Below, in pieces: positions 34,061-42,257 of a stretch of 64,000 nt of DNA; the first letter of the stretch is position 1, and every line of letters starts with the position of its first letter. This DNA comes from Streptomyces sp. TP-A0874 (GTDB taxonomy: Bacteria; Actinomycetota; Actinomycetes; Streptomycetales; Streptomycetaceae): contig NZ_BBZK01000013.1 in NCBI RefSeq assembly GCF_001748085.1, positions 58,083 to 122,082 on the forward strand. The letters run 5' to 3'. The notes under the pieces were generated by a model, which saw only the letters and a list, made by a program, of their open reading frames with translations, was not told where the DNA came from and made no database searches. Position numbers and translations under genes: made by a program.

Positions 34061-34102
34061 GAAACATGCGAGGCCGGCCCGCGGGCCGGCCTCGCACGTT
34101 TC
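34061..34102. terminator. Long bidirectional hairpin terminator
   Basis: TGCGAGGCCGGCCC (34067-34080) pairs perfectly with 34083-34096 over a two-base loop. After one A/C mismatch the stem continues with GAAAC (34061-34065) and GTTTC (34098-34102). It separates the convergent dehydrogenase and cupin genes. Confidence 0.8.
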
Positions 34103-34155
34103 GGGCATCCGGGTCGCCGGCACGGGCCCGGCGCAGCCGGCTCCAGTCTCCGAGG

Positions 34156-34584
34156 CTATCCGCGGGGCGGCGGCGGGGTGGCTCCCGGCGGCGGACCCGA
34201 GCGGATGCGCATGCCGGGGCGCCGGACATGGACCGTCAGATACGAGAGCCCCGCCTGGCCCGCGCGGAGGTCGCGGGTGGAGCCGTGCGGCAGCCAGACC
34301 AGCAGACCCGGGCGCAACTCGACGGGTGAGGTCTCGGTGCCGAGCGTCCCGTCTCCCGCGACCACCAGCAGCAACACGTCGAGATCCGGCTCGGCATGGC
34401 TGCCCACGAGCCCGTGAGCCGGCAGGTGGACGAGGTTGGAGTCCAACTGGCGTCCGGATTCCGCCAGTCGCCACAGCGCCCCCGAGGGAGCGGACAGGTC
34501 GGCGGTCAGCGCCGCCGTGTCGCACAGCACCTGCGGCACCGGAGCTTCCGCCTCCGGGCGCCCGGCGCGGCCGACGTCAGGCAT
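34156..34584 (-). CDS. Cupin-like protein, redox cluster
   Basis: The ATG at 34584 gives 142 residues whose pattern is a single cupin barrel: SNLVHLPAHGLVGSHAEPDLDVLLLVVAGDGTL read as the His-containing first motif (LPAHGLVGSH, then the Asp-rich strand), and LRPGLLVWLPHGSTRDL as the second. A Pro-rich tail follows. The start overlaps the end of the DUF2249 gene by 8 bp, so the two are translationally coupled. Cupins of this kind often bind Fe, Zn or Cu. The function is unknown; context suggests a role in redox or nitrosative response. Confidence 0.75.
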   Translation of the reverse strand: MPDVGRAGRPEAEAPVPQVLCDTAALTADLSAPSGALWRLAESGRQLDSNLVHLPAHGLVGSHAEPDLDVLLLVVAGDGTLGTETSPVELRPGLLVWLPHGSTRDLRAGQAGLSYLTVHVRRPGMRIRSGPPPGATPPPPRG

Positions 34585-35272
34585 CCTCCGCCGCCCGCCC
34601 GATGCGCACCTGCCACCGCTCCGGGCCCGACTCGAGGTAGTCCCAGGTGAAGCCCGCGGGGTGGGTCGCCTCGAACTCGCGGCGCAGCGGTTTCGGGTCG
34701 TGGTTGTTGACCAGGACGAAACCCTCACCGGGAGCGAGTCGCGCGAAGCGGGCGAAGATGGTGGGGTGCCGCTGACCGTGCGGGATCTCGCGCACGTCGA
34801 TGGTGTCGGGCTGCTCCAGCCGGCCTCCTCCGAGGACCGTCTCCAGATCGGCGACGCAACGGGCCAGATCCACCCCGGGAAGTTCGGCCAGCGCAGGGAC
34901 CAGCACCGTCTCCTCGACCGTCAACTGATGGTCCAGCAGCGCCGCGACCGCCTGGGAAGCGGCTGTCGCGGAGGCCGGGTCGGCGGCGTTCGAGAGGGCG
35001 TCGAGACGCGCTTCCAGCGCGGCCGCCCCGCTGCGGAGGGCTCGTACCAGCAGGCGGGTGCCGGCCGCGCCGGATGCGGGTGCGTAGAGCGCGTCCGCGG
35101 CCCCCGCCAGGTAACGGCGGAGGGTGGCGACGCGGTCCTCCGCCGCTCCGCCCCGGTCCTTCCCGGTGAAGTCCGTGCGGAGAGCCTGGTGCACCTCGCG
35201 GAGTGTCGATGTGGCCCGGACCGCGGGGTCGGTCTCCGTGGCCTGGATGTAGATCTCTGACGCCGATGTCAC
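34577..35272 (-). CDS. Hemerythrin-like/DUF2249 protein
   Basis: A GTG at 35272, preceded by GGAGAGAGGACTGCC, gives 231 residues in two parts. Residues ~20-135 are helical and resemble a hemerythrin/HHE-type bundle (LLDHQLTVEETVLVPAL keeps a His and a Glu of that pattern). Residues ~155-228 are a DUF2249 domain: TIDVREIPHGQRHPTIF, LVNNHDPKPLRREFE and WDYLESGPERWQVRI. DUF2249 proteins are commonly encoded with denitrification and nitric-oxide genes. The gene is divergent from a ferredoxin gene across an AT-rich 103-bp region. Confidence 0.85.
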   Translation of the reverse strand: MTSASEIYIQATETDPAVRATSTLREVHQALRTDFTGKDRGGAAEDRVATLRRYLAGAADALYAPASGAAGTRLLVRALRSGAAALEARLDALSNAADPASATAASQAVAALLDHQLTVEETVLVPALAELPGVDLARCVADLETVLGGGRLEQPDTIDVREIPHGQRHPTIFARFARLAPGEGFVLVNNHDPKPLRREFEATHPAGFTWDYLESGPERWQVRIGRAAEDA

Positions 35273-35297
35273 GGCAGTCCTCTCTCCTCGCCTGCAC

Positions 35298-35335
35298 AGT
35301 TTGCTCATTATTACATGTAGGATTCGTAAAAACCC
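35298..35335. promoter_or_regulatory. AT-rich divergent promoter/operator with TACATGTA palindrome
   Basis: In a very GC-rich setting this stretch is strikingly AT-rich and contains the perfect 8-bp palindrome TACATGTA (35312-35319) inside TTATTACATGTAGGATTCGT. A -10-like TAGGAT starts at 35318. It lies between the divergent DUF2249 and ferredoxin genes and is the natural site for the nearby Cys-containing regulator. Assignment of the regulator to this site is inference. Confidence 0.45.
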
Positions 35336-35375
35336 CGGGAGGCGCCCGGCGGATACCGTGAGGGGGCAGTCAGCC

Positions 35376-35702
35376 ATGACCTACGTGATCGCCCAGCCAT
35401 GTGTGGATCTCAAGGACCGGGCCTGTGTCGAGGAGTGCCCGGTCGACTGCATCTACGAAGGGCGCCGCTCTCTCTACATTCACCCCGACGAGTGCGTCGA
35501 CTGCGGGGCATGCGAGCCGGTGTGCCCGGTCGAGGCGATCTTCTACGAGGACGACACGCCGGCTGAGTGGCAGGGCTTCTACCAGGCCAACGTCGAGTTC
35601 TTCGACGAACTCGGCTCCCCCGGCGGAGCTTCGAAGTTGGGCGTTATCGAGCATGACCACCCGCTGGTCGCAGCGCTGCCGCCGCAGAACCGGGAGGGCT
35701 GA
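35376..35702 (+). CDS. fdxA: 7Fe ferredoxin (3Fe-4S/4Fe-4S)
   Basis: A 108-residue bacterial ferredoxin beginning MTYVIAQPCVDLKDRACVEE. The first cluster ligands are C9, C17 and C21 (CVEECPVDCIYEG), and the second motif is CVDCGACEPVCPVEA. This is the arrangement of actinobacterial FdxA with one 3Fe-4S and one 4Fe-4S cluster. A long C-terminal tail (DDTPAEWQGFYQANVEFF) is typical. It is transcribed together with the regulator gene two bases downstream, and may deliver electrons to a diiron or haem enzyme. Confidence 0.93.
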   Translation: MTYVIAQPCVDLKDRACVEECPVDCIYEGRRSLYIHPDECVDCGACEPVCPVEAIFYEDDTPAEWQGFYQANVEFFDELGSPGGASKLGVIEHDHPLVAALPPQNREG

Positions 35703-35704
35703 CC

Positions 35705-36442
35705 GTGGCACGCCGGTCGGAAGGGGCACGAGGGCCGCGGCAGCGCTCCCGTCGCCTCGAAGTGCTGAACACACTCCGCGAGGCTGACGCCCCGTTGGGC
35801 GTCACCGAGACCGCCGCACGAGTCGGTGTCCACCCCAACACCGTCCGGTTCCACCTCGACGCGCTGATCCGGGACGGCCTGGTCGAAACGGCTGCCGAGG
35901 AACGGACCGGGCCGGGACGCCCACGGACGGTCTACGCACCCCGACAGGGCATGGACCGGGGCGGGACCAGGAGCTACCTGCTTCTCGCCCGGATGCTGCT
36001 CGGACAGTTCCTGTCCGGTCAGGAAGAGCCCGGAGCGGCGGCCACCGAGGCCGGCCGGACCTGGGGCCGACACCTGGTCGAGGAACCACCGCCATACCAG
36101 CGGCCCACCGCGGACGAGGCCGTCGCCCGGCTCAACGCCCTCCTCGCCGACCTCGGATTCGACCCGCACCAGGCCCCCGGGCGGAGAGACGGGGAGGGCC
36201 GAGCCGAGCAGGACGGTCTCGAGAAGGAGGACGGGCCCAGCGGCTTCGAGCCGGTCCGACTGCGCCACTGCCCTTTCCTGGAGCTCGCCGAGGAGTACGG
36301 ATCGGTCGTCTGCCCCATGCACCTGGGGCTGATGCAGGGGGCGCTCGAGCGACTCCGGGCTCCGGTGGCGGCCACCGTGCTGGAGCCCTTCGCCGAGCCG
36401 GCCGCCTGCCTCGCCCATCTCTCTCCGGTCGAGGCGGCCTGA
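35705..36442 (+). CDS. Winged-helix regulator with C-terminal Cys motif, probable metal or Fe-S sensor
   Basis: A GTG start two bases after the ferredoxin stop; 245 residues. Residues ~15-75 form an ArsR/MarR-type winged helix (VTETAARVGVHPNTVRFHLDALIRDGLVE). The middle is helical. The C-terminus has HCPFLELAEEYGSVVCPMHLGLM and a later AACLAHL, that is Cys-X13-Cys-X31-Cys with adjacent His residues. The layout recalls SufR-type Fe-S regulators, although the spacing differs. Coupling to a ferredoxin and DUF2249 suggests it senses nitric oxide, iron-sulfur status or redox. The ligand is inferred. Confidence 0.75.
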   Translation: MARRSEGARGPRQRSRRLEVLNTLREADAPLGVTETAARVGVHPNTVRFHLDALIRDGLVETAAEERTGPGRPRTVYAPRQGMDRGGTRSYLLLARMLLGQFLSGQEEPGAAATEAGRTWGRHLVEEPPPYQRPTADEAVARLNALLADLGFDPHQAPGRRDGEGRAEQDGLEKEDGPSGFEPVRLRHCPFLELAEEYGSVVCPMHLGLMQGALERLRAPVAATVLEPFAEPAACLAHLSPVEAA

Positions 36443-36539
36443 CCACCCCCGCGATCACCGGACCGCGAGCCTCAAGCCACCTGTTCCCCCGAACCGCAAG
36501 GCACCCGCACCACGACTCACCAACACTCGAAGGAGCACC

Positions 36540-36908
36540 GTGCACGTCACCCACGCCCACGAAGTACCCCGCCGCCGCGCACCGATCGCCAACGGCCCCG
36601 CCGTAAGCGTCCTGACGCCCGACGAGGCCTCCGACCAGGTCGCCGTCATGCGCATGGAGCTCCCGGGCGGCGCCCGGCTGCCGGAACACGACCACGGAGC
36701 CTCCGAGATCGTGCTGGTCCCGCTCTCCGGAGCCATCGAACTACGCCACGAGGGAGAGGAGCACCCGCTCTCGCCCGGCTCGACGGCGCACATCGGAAAG
36801 GGCGAGCGGGTGAGCCTCGCCAACCCCGGTACGGAAGCGGCGACTCTGATGGTCGTGGCCGCGCCGCCGGAGTTCGTCCGCGGACTGGATGCCTGGCCTG
36901 TGGAGTAG
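36540..36908 (+). CDS. Cupin-domain protein
   Basis: A 122-residue single-domain cupin with a GTG start. Cupin motif 1 reads GARLPEHDHGASEIVLVPLSG (His, His, Glu ligands), and motif 2 is LSPGSTAHIGKGERVSLANPG with the last His. The metal triad is therefore present. It lies 97 bp after the regulator gene and before the membrane protein gene, and probably belongs to the same unit. The substrate is unknown. Confidence 0.85.
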   Translation: MHVTHAHEVPRRRAPIANGPAVSVLTPDEASDQVAVMRMELPGGARLPEHDHGASEIVLVPLSGAIELRHEGEEHPLSPGSTAHIGKGERVSLANPGTEAATLMVVAAPPEFVRGLDAWPVE

Positions 36909-36984
36909 GGGCTCCCTGAAGAAGAGGGGAAGCCCCTCGACGATCGGGTCGAGGGCAGAACGGGAAATGGAGGAGGGAACAACC

Positions 36985-37413
36985 ATGAACGCGGTACCGG
37001 CGGCCATAGCGGGCGCCACCACCTTCACCTGGCTGGGCATGGTGCTGGCGATTTCCTTCCTCGAGGCGCCGCTGAAGTTCCGCGCCCCGGGGGTGACCGT
37101 CCCCATCGGCCTCGGCATCGGACGTCTGGTCTTCCGTGCGCTCAACCTGGTCGAGGCCGTACTCGCCGCGGTGGTCGTCGTGGCCGTCGCGACGGCGGCG
37201 GCACCCGTCCCGGTCAACGTGCTCACGGGGCTCGTGGTCGTCCTCCTGGCGCTGCAACTCCTCGTGGTGCGACCCCGCCTGAACCGCCGGTCCGACCGGG
37301 TGCTGGCGGGGGAGGAGCTGCCCCGCTCCCGCGGGCACCTGTACTACGTCGTGCTGGAGGGCCTGAAGGTACCGGCGCTGCTCGGCCTGGGCGTCGCCGT
37401 GGTCTCCGGGTGA
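36985..37413 (+). CDS. Four-helix membrane protein of the redox cluster
   Basis: The ATG at 36985, with GGAGGAGGGAACAACC upstream, gives 142 residues with four hydrophobic segments: AAIAGATTFTWLGMVLAISF, LVEAVLAAVVVVAVATAA, VLTGLVVVLLALQLLVV and a C-terminal VPALLGLGVAVVSG. The motif EAPLKFRAPGVTVPIGLGIGR between the first two helices is distinctive and, as far as I recall, recurs in uncharacterised bacterial membrane proteins near DUF2249 genes. The function is unknown. Confidence 0.75.
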   Translation: MNAVPAAIAGATTFTWLGMVLAISFLEAPLKFRAPGVTVPIGLGIGRLVFRALNLVEAVLAAVVVVAVATAAAPVPVNVLTGLVVVLLALQLLVVRPRLNRRSDRVLAGEELPRSRGHLYYVVLEGLKVPALLGLGVAVVSG

Positions 37414-37468
37414 CCTGGCGCCCGTCCGAGCAGGCCGGCGGCGGGTGGCCGATGGGTAGGATCACCGC

Positions 37469-38452
37469 ATGGAGCAGCGAATACTGGGCAGGACCGGCCG
37501 TGCGGTGTCCGTCGTCGGGCTGGGCACCTGGCAGCTGGGCGCGGACTGGGGAGAGGTCGGCGAGCACGAGGCCATCGCGGTGCTGGACGCGGCCCTCGAA
37601 GCGGGAGTCACCTTCCTCGACACGGCCGACGTCTACGGAGACGGTCGCAGCGAGCAACTGATCGGCCGCCACCTGCGTGAGCGCCCGGACGCCGACGTGC
37701 TGGTCGCGACCAAGATGGGCCGCCGGCAGGAGCAGGTGCCCGAGAACTACGTCCTGGACAACTTCCGGGCGTGGACCGACCGCTCGCGCAGCAACCTCGG
37801 GGTGGACACGCTGGACCTGGTGCAGCTCCACTGCCCGCCGACGTCCGTGTACTCCTCGGACGCCGTCTTCGACGCACTGGACACCCTGGTCGCCGAAGAA
37901 CGGACGGCCGCCTACGGCGTGAGCGTCGAGACCTGTGCAGAGGCGCTGACGGCGATCTCCCGGCCCGGCACCGCGAGTGTGCAGATCATCGTCAACCCGT
38001 TCCGGCTCAAGCCGCTGGAGGAGGTGCTGCCCGCAGCCGAGGCGGCGGGCGTCGCCATCATCGCCCGGGTGCCGCTGGCATCCGGGCTGCTCTCCGGCAG
38101 GTACACCACCGAGACGGTGTTCGCGGCGGACGACCACCGGACGTTCAACCGGCACGGCGAGGCCTTCGACCGCGGGGAGACCTTCTCCGGCGTGGACTTC
38201 GCCACCGGTGTGAGCGCGGCGGCCGAGTTCGGCGAACTCGCCCCCGCCGGGGCCTCCCCCGCCCAGACCGCGCTGCGCTGGATCATCCAGCAGCCGGGGG
38301 TGACCTCGGTCATCCCCGGTGCCCGTTCACCGGAACAGGCGCGCGCCAACGCGGCGGCCGCGGCGCTGCCGCCACTGCCGCAGGGGAAGCTCGACGCGGT
38401 GCAGAGCCTGTACGACCGGCGCATCCGCCCCCAGGTACACGACAACTGGTAG
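37469..38452 (+). CDS. Aldo/keto reductase
   Basis: A 327-residue (alpha/beta)8 NADPH oxidoreductase. The catalytic tetrad can be placed: FLDTADVYGDGRSE (Asp and Tyr), VLVATKMGRR (Lys) and DLVQLHCPP (His). The NADP-binding end is TSVIPGARSPEQARANA. It resembles the YajO/Tas subgroup. The start ATG is clear, but only weak ribosome-binding sequence precedes it. The substrate is unknown. Confidence 0.93.
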   Translation: MEQRILGRTGRAVSVVGLGTWQLGADWGEVGEHEAIAVLDAALEAGVTFLDTADVYGDGRSEQLIGRHLRERPDADVLVATKMGRRQEQVPENYVLDNFRAWTDRSRSNLGVDTLDLVQLHCPPTSVYSSDAVFDALDTLVAEERTAAYGVSVETCAEALTAISRPGTASVQIIVNPFRLKPLEEVLPAAEAAGVAIIARVPLASGLLSGRYTTETVFAADDHRTFNRHGEAFDRGETFSGVDFATGVSAAAEFGELAPAGASPAQTALRWIIQQPGVTSVIPGARSPEQARANAAAAALPPLPQGKLDAVQSLYDRRIRPQVHDNW

Positions 38453-38474
38453 GCGAGGGTGGCGTCGAGAGCTC

Positions 38475-39173
38475 TCAGCCCGCGGCCACCGCGGAGAACC
38501 GGAGTGCCACACGCCGCCAGACCGCCTCCGCCGCCGGCTCATCCCCTTCCGCGGTGCGCTGCAACTCCTCGGGGTCGAAGCCCTGCTGCCGCAGCCGCTC
38601 CGGGTTCCAGCCGCGGATACGTTCCGCTGCCGCCTCGGGGTGGAACTGGACCCCCCATGCCCGCTCACCCACCCGGAACGCCTGGTACGGGCACCGCTCG
38701 CTCTCCATCAGCCACACGGCCCCCGGCGGGAGGGCGGTGATCGAGTCGACATGGCGCTCGATTGCTGTGACCCGGCCCGGGAGGTTGTGGAAAAGAGCGT
38801 CGCCCGAGGCGTCGGCCCGCAGCCGCAACGGGGTGCTGCCCGCCTCGGGCGCCCCGTGCCGCGCCTTGACGGTGCCGCCCGCGACATGGGCCAGTAGTTG
38901 TCCTCCCAGGCAGATACCGAAGAACGGAGCACCCTGTTCCAGGGCCTGGGCGGCCAGCCGCCGGGTCGCGGCGAGCCAGGGTGCCCGTCCGTCCTCGTCC
39001 GGCATGTAGCCGCCGCCCAGGACGACCAGGGCCCGGCCGTCGAGCTGCTCCGGAACCGGTGCGCCGTCGTAGGCGTGCACCACCTCCAGATTCAGTCCGG
39101 CCTCGGTCAACCAGGTGCCGAACCGGCCGGGTCCCCCGGTGGCATCGTTCTGCACGACCACGACCCGCCCCAT
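38475..39173 (-). CDS. Class-I glutamine amidotransferase-like protein
   Basis: The ATG at 39173 gives 232 residues. The nucleophilic Cys is in FFGICLGGQLLAH and the His-X-Glu pair is in WGVQFHPEAAAERI. The N-terminus (GRVVVVQNDATGGPGRFGTWL) matches stand-alone GMP-synthase-type amidotransferase domains that are common in Streptomyces and act on gamma-glutamyl compounds. No synthase partner lies nearby. It is divergent from the S4-domain gene (194 bp). Confidence 0.88.
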   Translation of the reverse strand: MGRVVVVQNDATGGPGRFGTWLTEAGLNLEVVHAYDGAPVPEQLDGRALVVLGGGYMPDEDGRAPWLAATRRLAAQALEQGAPFFGICLGGQLLAHVAGGTVKARHGAPEAGSTPLRLRADASGDALFHNLPGRVTAIERHVDSITALPPGAVWLMESERCPYQAFRVGERAWGVQFHPEAAAERIRGWNPERLRQQGFDPEELQRTAEGDEPAAEAVWRRVALRFSAVAAG

Positions 39174-39367
39174 CGACACGCTCCCTCTCCGTAACGCACC
39201 ACCGAAGCCTGTCTTCCTCCGGGGCCGCGGACGAAACCTCACTCCCGCGGAGCTCCAGCCGACAGCCGCACCTGCCCGCTCTCGGCACCGAGGAGGGCCG
39301 GAGTGGTCCGGCGGTCCGCTCAGGGTTCGACCTCCCGCCTGAGCTGGCCGGTCGGTAGGATTCCGGT

Positions 39368-39748
39368 ATGGCATCAGGGGAGGAGACGGTGCGGACCGAC
39401 GCCTGGATCTGGTCCGTGCGGCTCACCAAGACGCGGGCGATGGCAGCCACGGCCTGCCGGGCGGGTCATGTCCGGGTCAACGGGGAGCGGGCGAAACCCG
39501 CGCAGGTCCTGCGGGTCGGAGACGAGGTGCGGCTGCGGCACGCCGGGCGTGAGCGGATCGTCGTGGTCTCCCGTGTCGTGCGCAAGAGGGTCGGCGCCGC
39601 TGTCGCCGCGGAGTGTTTCGTCGACAACAGTCCGCCCCCGCCGCCGAGGGAACAGCTGGTCGCGGTCGGGCAGCGAGAGCGTGGTGCGGGCCGACCGACC
39701 AAGCGGGACCGGCGGGAACTGGACCAACTCCGAGGCCGGTCGGGTTAG
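39368..39748 (+). CDS. S4-domain RNA-binding protein (HslR/Hsp15 type)
   Basis: A 126-residue protein. The S4 domain occupies residues ~10-60: RTDAWIWSVRLTKTRAMAAT, AGHVRVNGERAKPAQVLRVGDEVRL. A basic C-terminal part ends GRPTKRDRRELDQLRGRSG, as in HslR proteins. In E. coli Hsp15 binds stalled 50S subunits carrying peptidyl-tRNA. The role in actinobacteria is presumed similar. Confidence 0.9.
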   Translation: MASGEETVRTDAWIWSVRLTKTRAMAATACRAGHVRVNGERAKPAQVLRVGDEVRLRHAGRERIVVVSRVVRKRVGAAVAAECFVDNSPPPPPREQLVAVGQRERGAGRPTKRDRRELDQLRGRSG

Positions 39749-40071
39749 CGGCTGCGGACGGCACCCGCGCCGACGGTCTGGCCGACCAGCGCGGAGTTGC
39801 GTTATATAGGTTCCTGCCGAAGAGACGGCTTCCCACCGCGGGCCGGTCGGTTTCTCCGGCGTGCTCGACAGCCGTCAAGACAGGACGCAGGCAGCCGCAG
39901 GAGGGGCCATTGTCATGGGCATGCTTTCCTCGCCTGGCCGGTGCCCCGCCGCCCCCGCTCCCCGTGCCCTTGGGCACGGACCGTGCGGCTGATCGGCTCG
40001 GCCTTCAGCGGCTGCGAGCCGCAGGGTCGGGCGGAACCGCCCGACATCCCTCGAGAGAAGGAACCCCCCAC
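39749..40071. other. Upstream region of M15-like secreted protein gene
   Basis: A 323-bp gap with no convincing gene. A rare AT-rich patch, GCGTTATATAGG (39799-39810), holds a -10-like TATATA, 264 bases before the start of the secreted protein gene. If it is the promoter, a long 5' leader is implied. A comparable GCGCTATAAATGCG lies upstream of the convergent snapalysin gene. Confidence 0.35.
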
Positions 40072-40605
40072 ATGAAGAAGATCGTGATGAGAGCCGCGGT
40101 CGCCGTACTGGCGCTCGCCCTGTCGCTCCTCGCGTCGCCGGCCACCGCTCAGGACCTCGCGGGTGCCGCGGAGAACGTCACCACGGTGACGCACGATACG
40201 CGCGGCGCGGCCGCGAAACTGAGCCACTCCCAGGCCATGAGCCAGCTCAACGCGGCGGGCATCGGGGTCACCTCCAGTGGTGGCTGCACTGACCGCAACA
40301 AGCCCAACTGCACCTCTCTCGACCAGGTGAACTCGGAGACCATCGCCGGCGTGATCACGCTGAAGAGCGCCAGTGGTTGTGCCATCACCATCACCGGCGG
40401 CACGGAGACCGGGCACGCCGACGGCACCTACAGCCACTGGAACGGCTACAAGCTCGACCTCTCCATGACGAGCTGCCTGACCAACTACATCACCAGCGCG
40501 TTCACCTCCATCGGCGGCAGCAAGTGGCAGTCGGCCGCCGGGAACATTTATTACAACGAGGTGAACCACTGGGACGTGACGTTCTACAACTGCGGTGGTT
40601 GCTGA
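40072..40605 (+). CDS. Secreted M15-like zinc peptidase-fold protein
   Basis: The ATG at 40072 with GAGAAGGAA upstream gives 177 residues. The signal peptide ends near SPATAQ. The mature part carries the M15 (D-Ala-D-Ala peptidase) metal pattern: SHWNGYKLDL (His and Asp) and NEVNHWDVTF (Glu, then His). Four to six Cys residues (SSGGCTDR, NCTSLDQ, SGCAITI, TSCLTN, YNCGGC) suggest disulfides suited to extracellular life. It was recognised from motifs only. The lack of an extended N-terminal domain makes it shorter than typical M15 enzymes, so activity is uncertain. Confidence 0.65.
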   Translation: MKKIVMRAAVAVLALALSLLASPATAQDLAGAAENVTTVTHDTRGAAAKLSHSQAMSQLNAAGIGVTSSGGCTDRNKPNCTSLDQVNSETIAGVITLKSASGCAITITGGTETGHADGTYSHWNGYKLDLSMTSCLTNYITSAFTSIGGSKWQSAAGNIYYNEVNHWDVTFYNCGGC

Positions 40606-40619
40606 CACCGGTGTAAAAA

Positions 40620-40660
40620 GGGCGGGCCGGGTGTTCCCGCAGGGAACACCCGGCCCGCCC
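40620..40660. terminator. 19-bp perfect hairpin shared by convergent secreted-protein genes
   Basis: GGGCGGGCCGGGTGTTCCC (40620-40638) pairs perfectly with 40642-40660 over a three-base loop. On the minus strand it is followed by five T residues, so it is a canonical rho-independent terminator for the snapalysin gene; it can also stop the plus-strand transcript. Confidence 0.88.
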
Positions 40661-40676
40661 CTTGCGGTGCCGACGC

Positions 40677-41231
40677 TCAGTCCCGGAAGACCAGCCGCTG
40701 GCCAGCCTGCCCCGGGAGCGCCGCTGCGCCACCGCCGAAGGCGGCCTCGACCTTGGCCTTCTCCGCGGAGTCCGGGTAGGGGTTGGTGCACGCCGTGCCG
40801 GTCGAGGCACCCGACATCAGGCTCGAGCACGGACCGGGCTTGACGTCGGGCAGGCCGAGGATGTGCCCGAGCTCATGCGCCGAGATGCGTACGGTGTCGT
40901 ACCCCTCGTCGACCGCCTCCCGTCCTATGTAGACCGTGCCGTTGCCCAGGCTGGTGGTGATGGCGCGCGGCCAGCCGTCGTCGGCGATGACGCGTACGTT
41001 CGCCCGCTCTCCGGCCGCGGCGGGACGTAGTTGCACATTGCTCACGCTCTCGTTCCAGATCGCGGCGCCCTGGTGCACGGCGTCGACGAACTCGGCGGCC
41101 GCGGAGGCGTCGTACACCACGACCCGCGCGGCGGTCGGATCGGATGCTGCGGCGGCGGCCTGGCCGCTCAACAGGGCGATGCCCGTGAACAGGGCCGCGA
41201 AGAACGCGTAGACCCTCTTTCCTGGCAACAC
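40677..41231 (-). CDS. snpA: Snapalysin (M7 small zinc metalloprotease)
   Basis: A GTG at 41231 preceded by GAAGGAGATCGAC gives 184 residues. A signal peptide (FFAALFTGIALLSGQAAAAA) is followed directly by the M7 catalytic domain. The zinc motif is SAHELGHILGLPD, with the third ligand Asp that distinguishes snapalysin, and PGPCSSLMSGASTGTACTN forms the disulfide/Met-turn region. The propeptide is short compared with S. lividans SnpA. A -10-like TATAAA lies on the minus strand at 41320-41325. No LysR regulator (SnpR) is adjacent, unlike the classical locus. Confidence 0.92.
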   Translation of the reverse strand: MLPGKRVYAFFAALFTGIALLSGQAAAAASDPTAARVVVYDASAAAEFVDAVHQGAAIWNESVSNVQLRPAAAGERANVRVIADDGWPRAITTSLGNGTVYIGREAVDEGYDTVRISAHELGHILGLPDVKPGPCSSLMSGASTGTACTNPYPDSAEKAKVEAAFGGGAAALPGQAGQRLVFRD

Positions 41232-41495
41232 GTCGATCTCCTTCGGTGTGGGGGGAAGGAAGCGTCGCTGCAGGCGGGCCCACCGTGAGGGCCTCCTGTC
41301 GTGTGCATGACGCATCGCATTTATAGCGCAGCCCCCGCCCCGAATCGAGTACGCCCTGCGGGCTGGACAAGCATCGCCGACCTCCCGGATCTTTGATCGA
41401 CCACGCTCTTGGTCACCCTCAGACCCCCCCGGGCGAGCGGCGGCGCCAGCACCGGCGAGCTGTCACAACAGGGCCGAATGCGGTGTCCTGGGGCC

Positions 41496-42257
41496 ATGAG
41501 AATCGCCGTTGTCGGAGGAACGGGCACGCTCGGACGCCAAGTCGCCGAGGAACTGGGCCGGCGCGGACACGAGGTGCGGGCGCTCAGCCGCGGGGCCCGG
41601 GAGTTCCCGATCGACCTGCGGACCGGTGAGGGGCTCCCTGAGGCGCTGGAGGGCTGCGATGCCGTCGTCGACGCCAGCAACGCCTCGTCGGCCACCCGAG
41701 CGGCCGAAACCCTCGTCGAAGGATCCAAACGGTTGCTGACGGCTGAGCGGACGGCCGGCGTGCGCCACCACGTCTGCGTCTCCATCGTGGGGTGTGACCA
41801 GGCCGGACTGGCCTACTACCGGGTCAAGACCGAACAGGAGCGGGTAGTTGAACAGGAGCCGGTCCCATGGACCATCGTTCGTGCGACCCAGTTCCACGAA
41901 CTGGTCGACGCTCTGTTCACCACGGCCGCGCGCTGGCGGGTCATCCCCGTTCCCCGTGTGCCCCTGCAGACCGTGCGGAGTGCCGAGGCGGCGCGGGCCG
42001 TCGCCGACATCGCCGAAGGAACGGCTCTTCGGGAACGCGTACAGGTCGCCGGTCCGGAGATCACCGAGCTGCCAGAGCTCGCCCGGAGTTGGAGGTCGAT
42101 CACCGGCAGACGGGTGCTCCTGCTTCCCCTGCCCCTTCCCGGCAGGCTCGGCCGAGCGCTGCGTCGCGGCGCGCTGACCGCCGAACAGCCCGACACCCAT
42201 GGCAGTACGACCTTCGGGACTTGGCTCGCCGCCGCGCACGGACGCTCCCGGAAGTGA
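41496..42257 (+). CDS. NAD(P)H-binding atypical SDR family protein
   Basis: The ATG at 41496 gives 253 residues. It begins with the Rossmann motif MRIAVVGGTGTLGRQVAEEL. The remainder (ALEGCDAVVDASNASS, GVRHHVCVSIVGCD, YYRVKTEQERVVEQEPVPWTIVRATQFHE) is the NmrA/SDR_a5-like pattern of sugar-epimerase-fold oxidoreductases. YYRVK keeps the Tyr-X3-Lys pair, so catalytic ability is possible. The substrate is unknown. Confidence 0.9.
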   Translation: MRIAVVGGTGTLGRQVAEELGRRGHEVRALSRGAREFPIDLRTGEGLPEALEGCDAVVDASNASSATRAAETLVEGSKRLLTAERTAGVRHHVCVSIVGCDQAGLAYYRVKTEQERVVEQEPVPWTIVRATQFHELVDALFTTAARWRVIPVPRVPLQTVRSAEAARAVADIAEGTALRERVQVAGPEITELPELARSWRSITGRRVLLLPLPLPGRLGRALRRGALTAEQPDTHGSTTFGTWLAAAHGRSRK

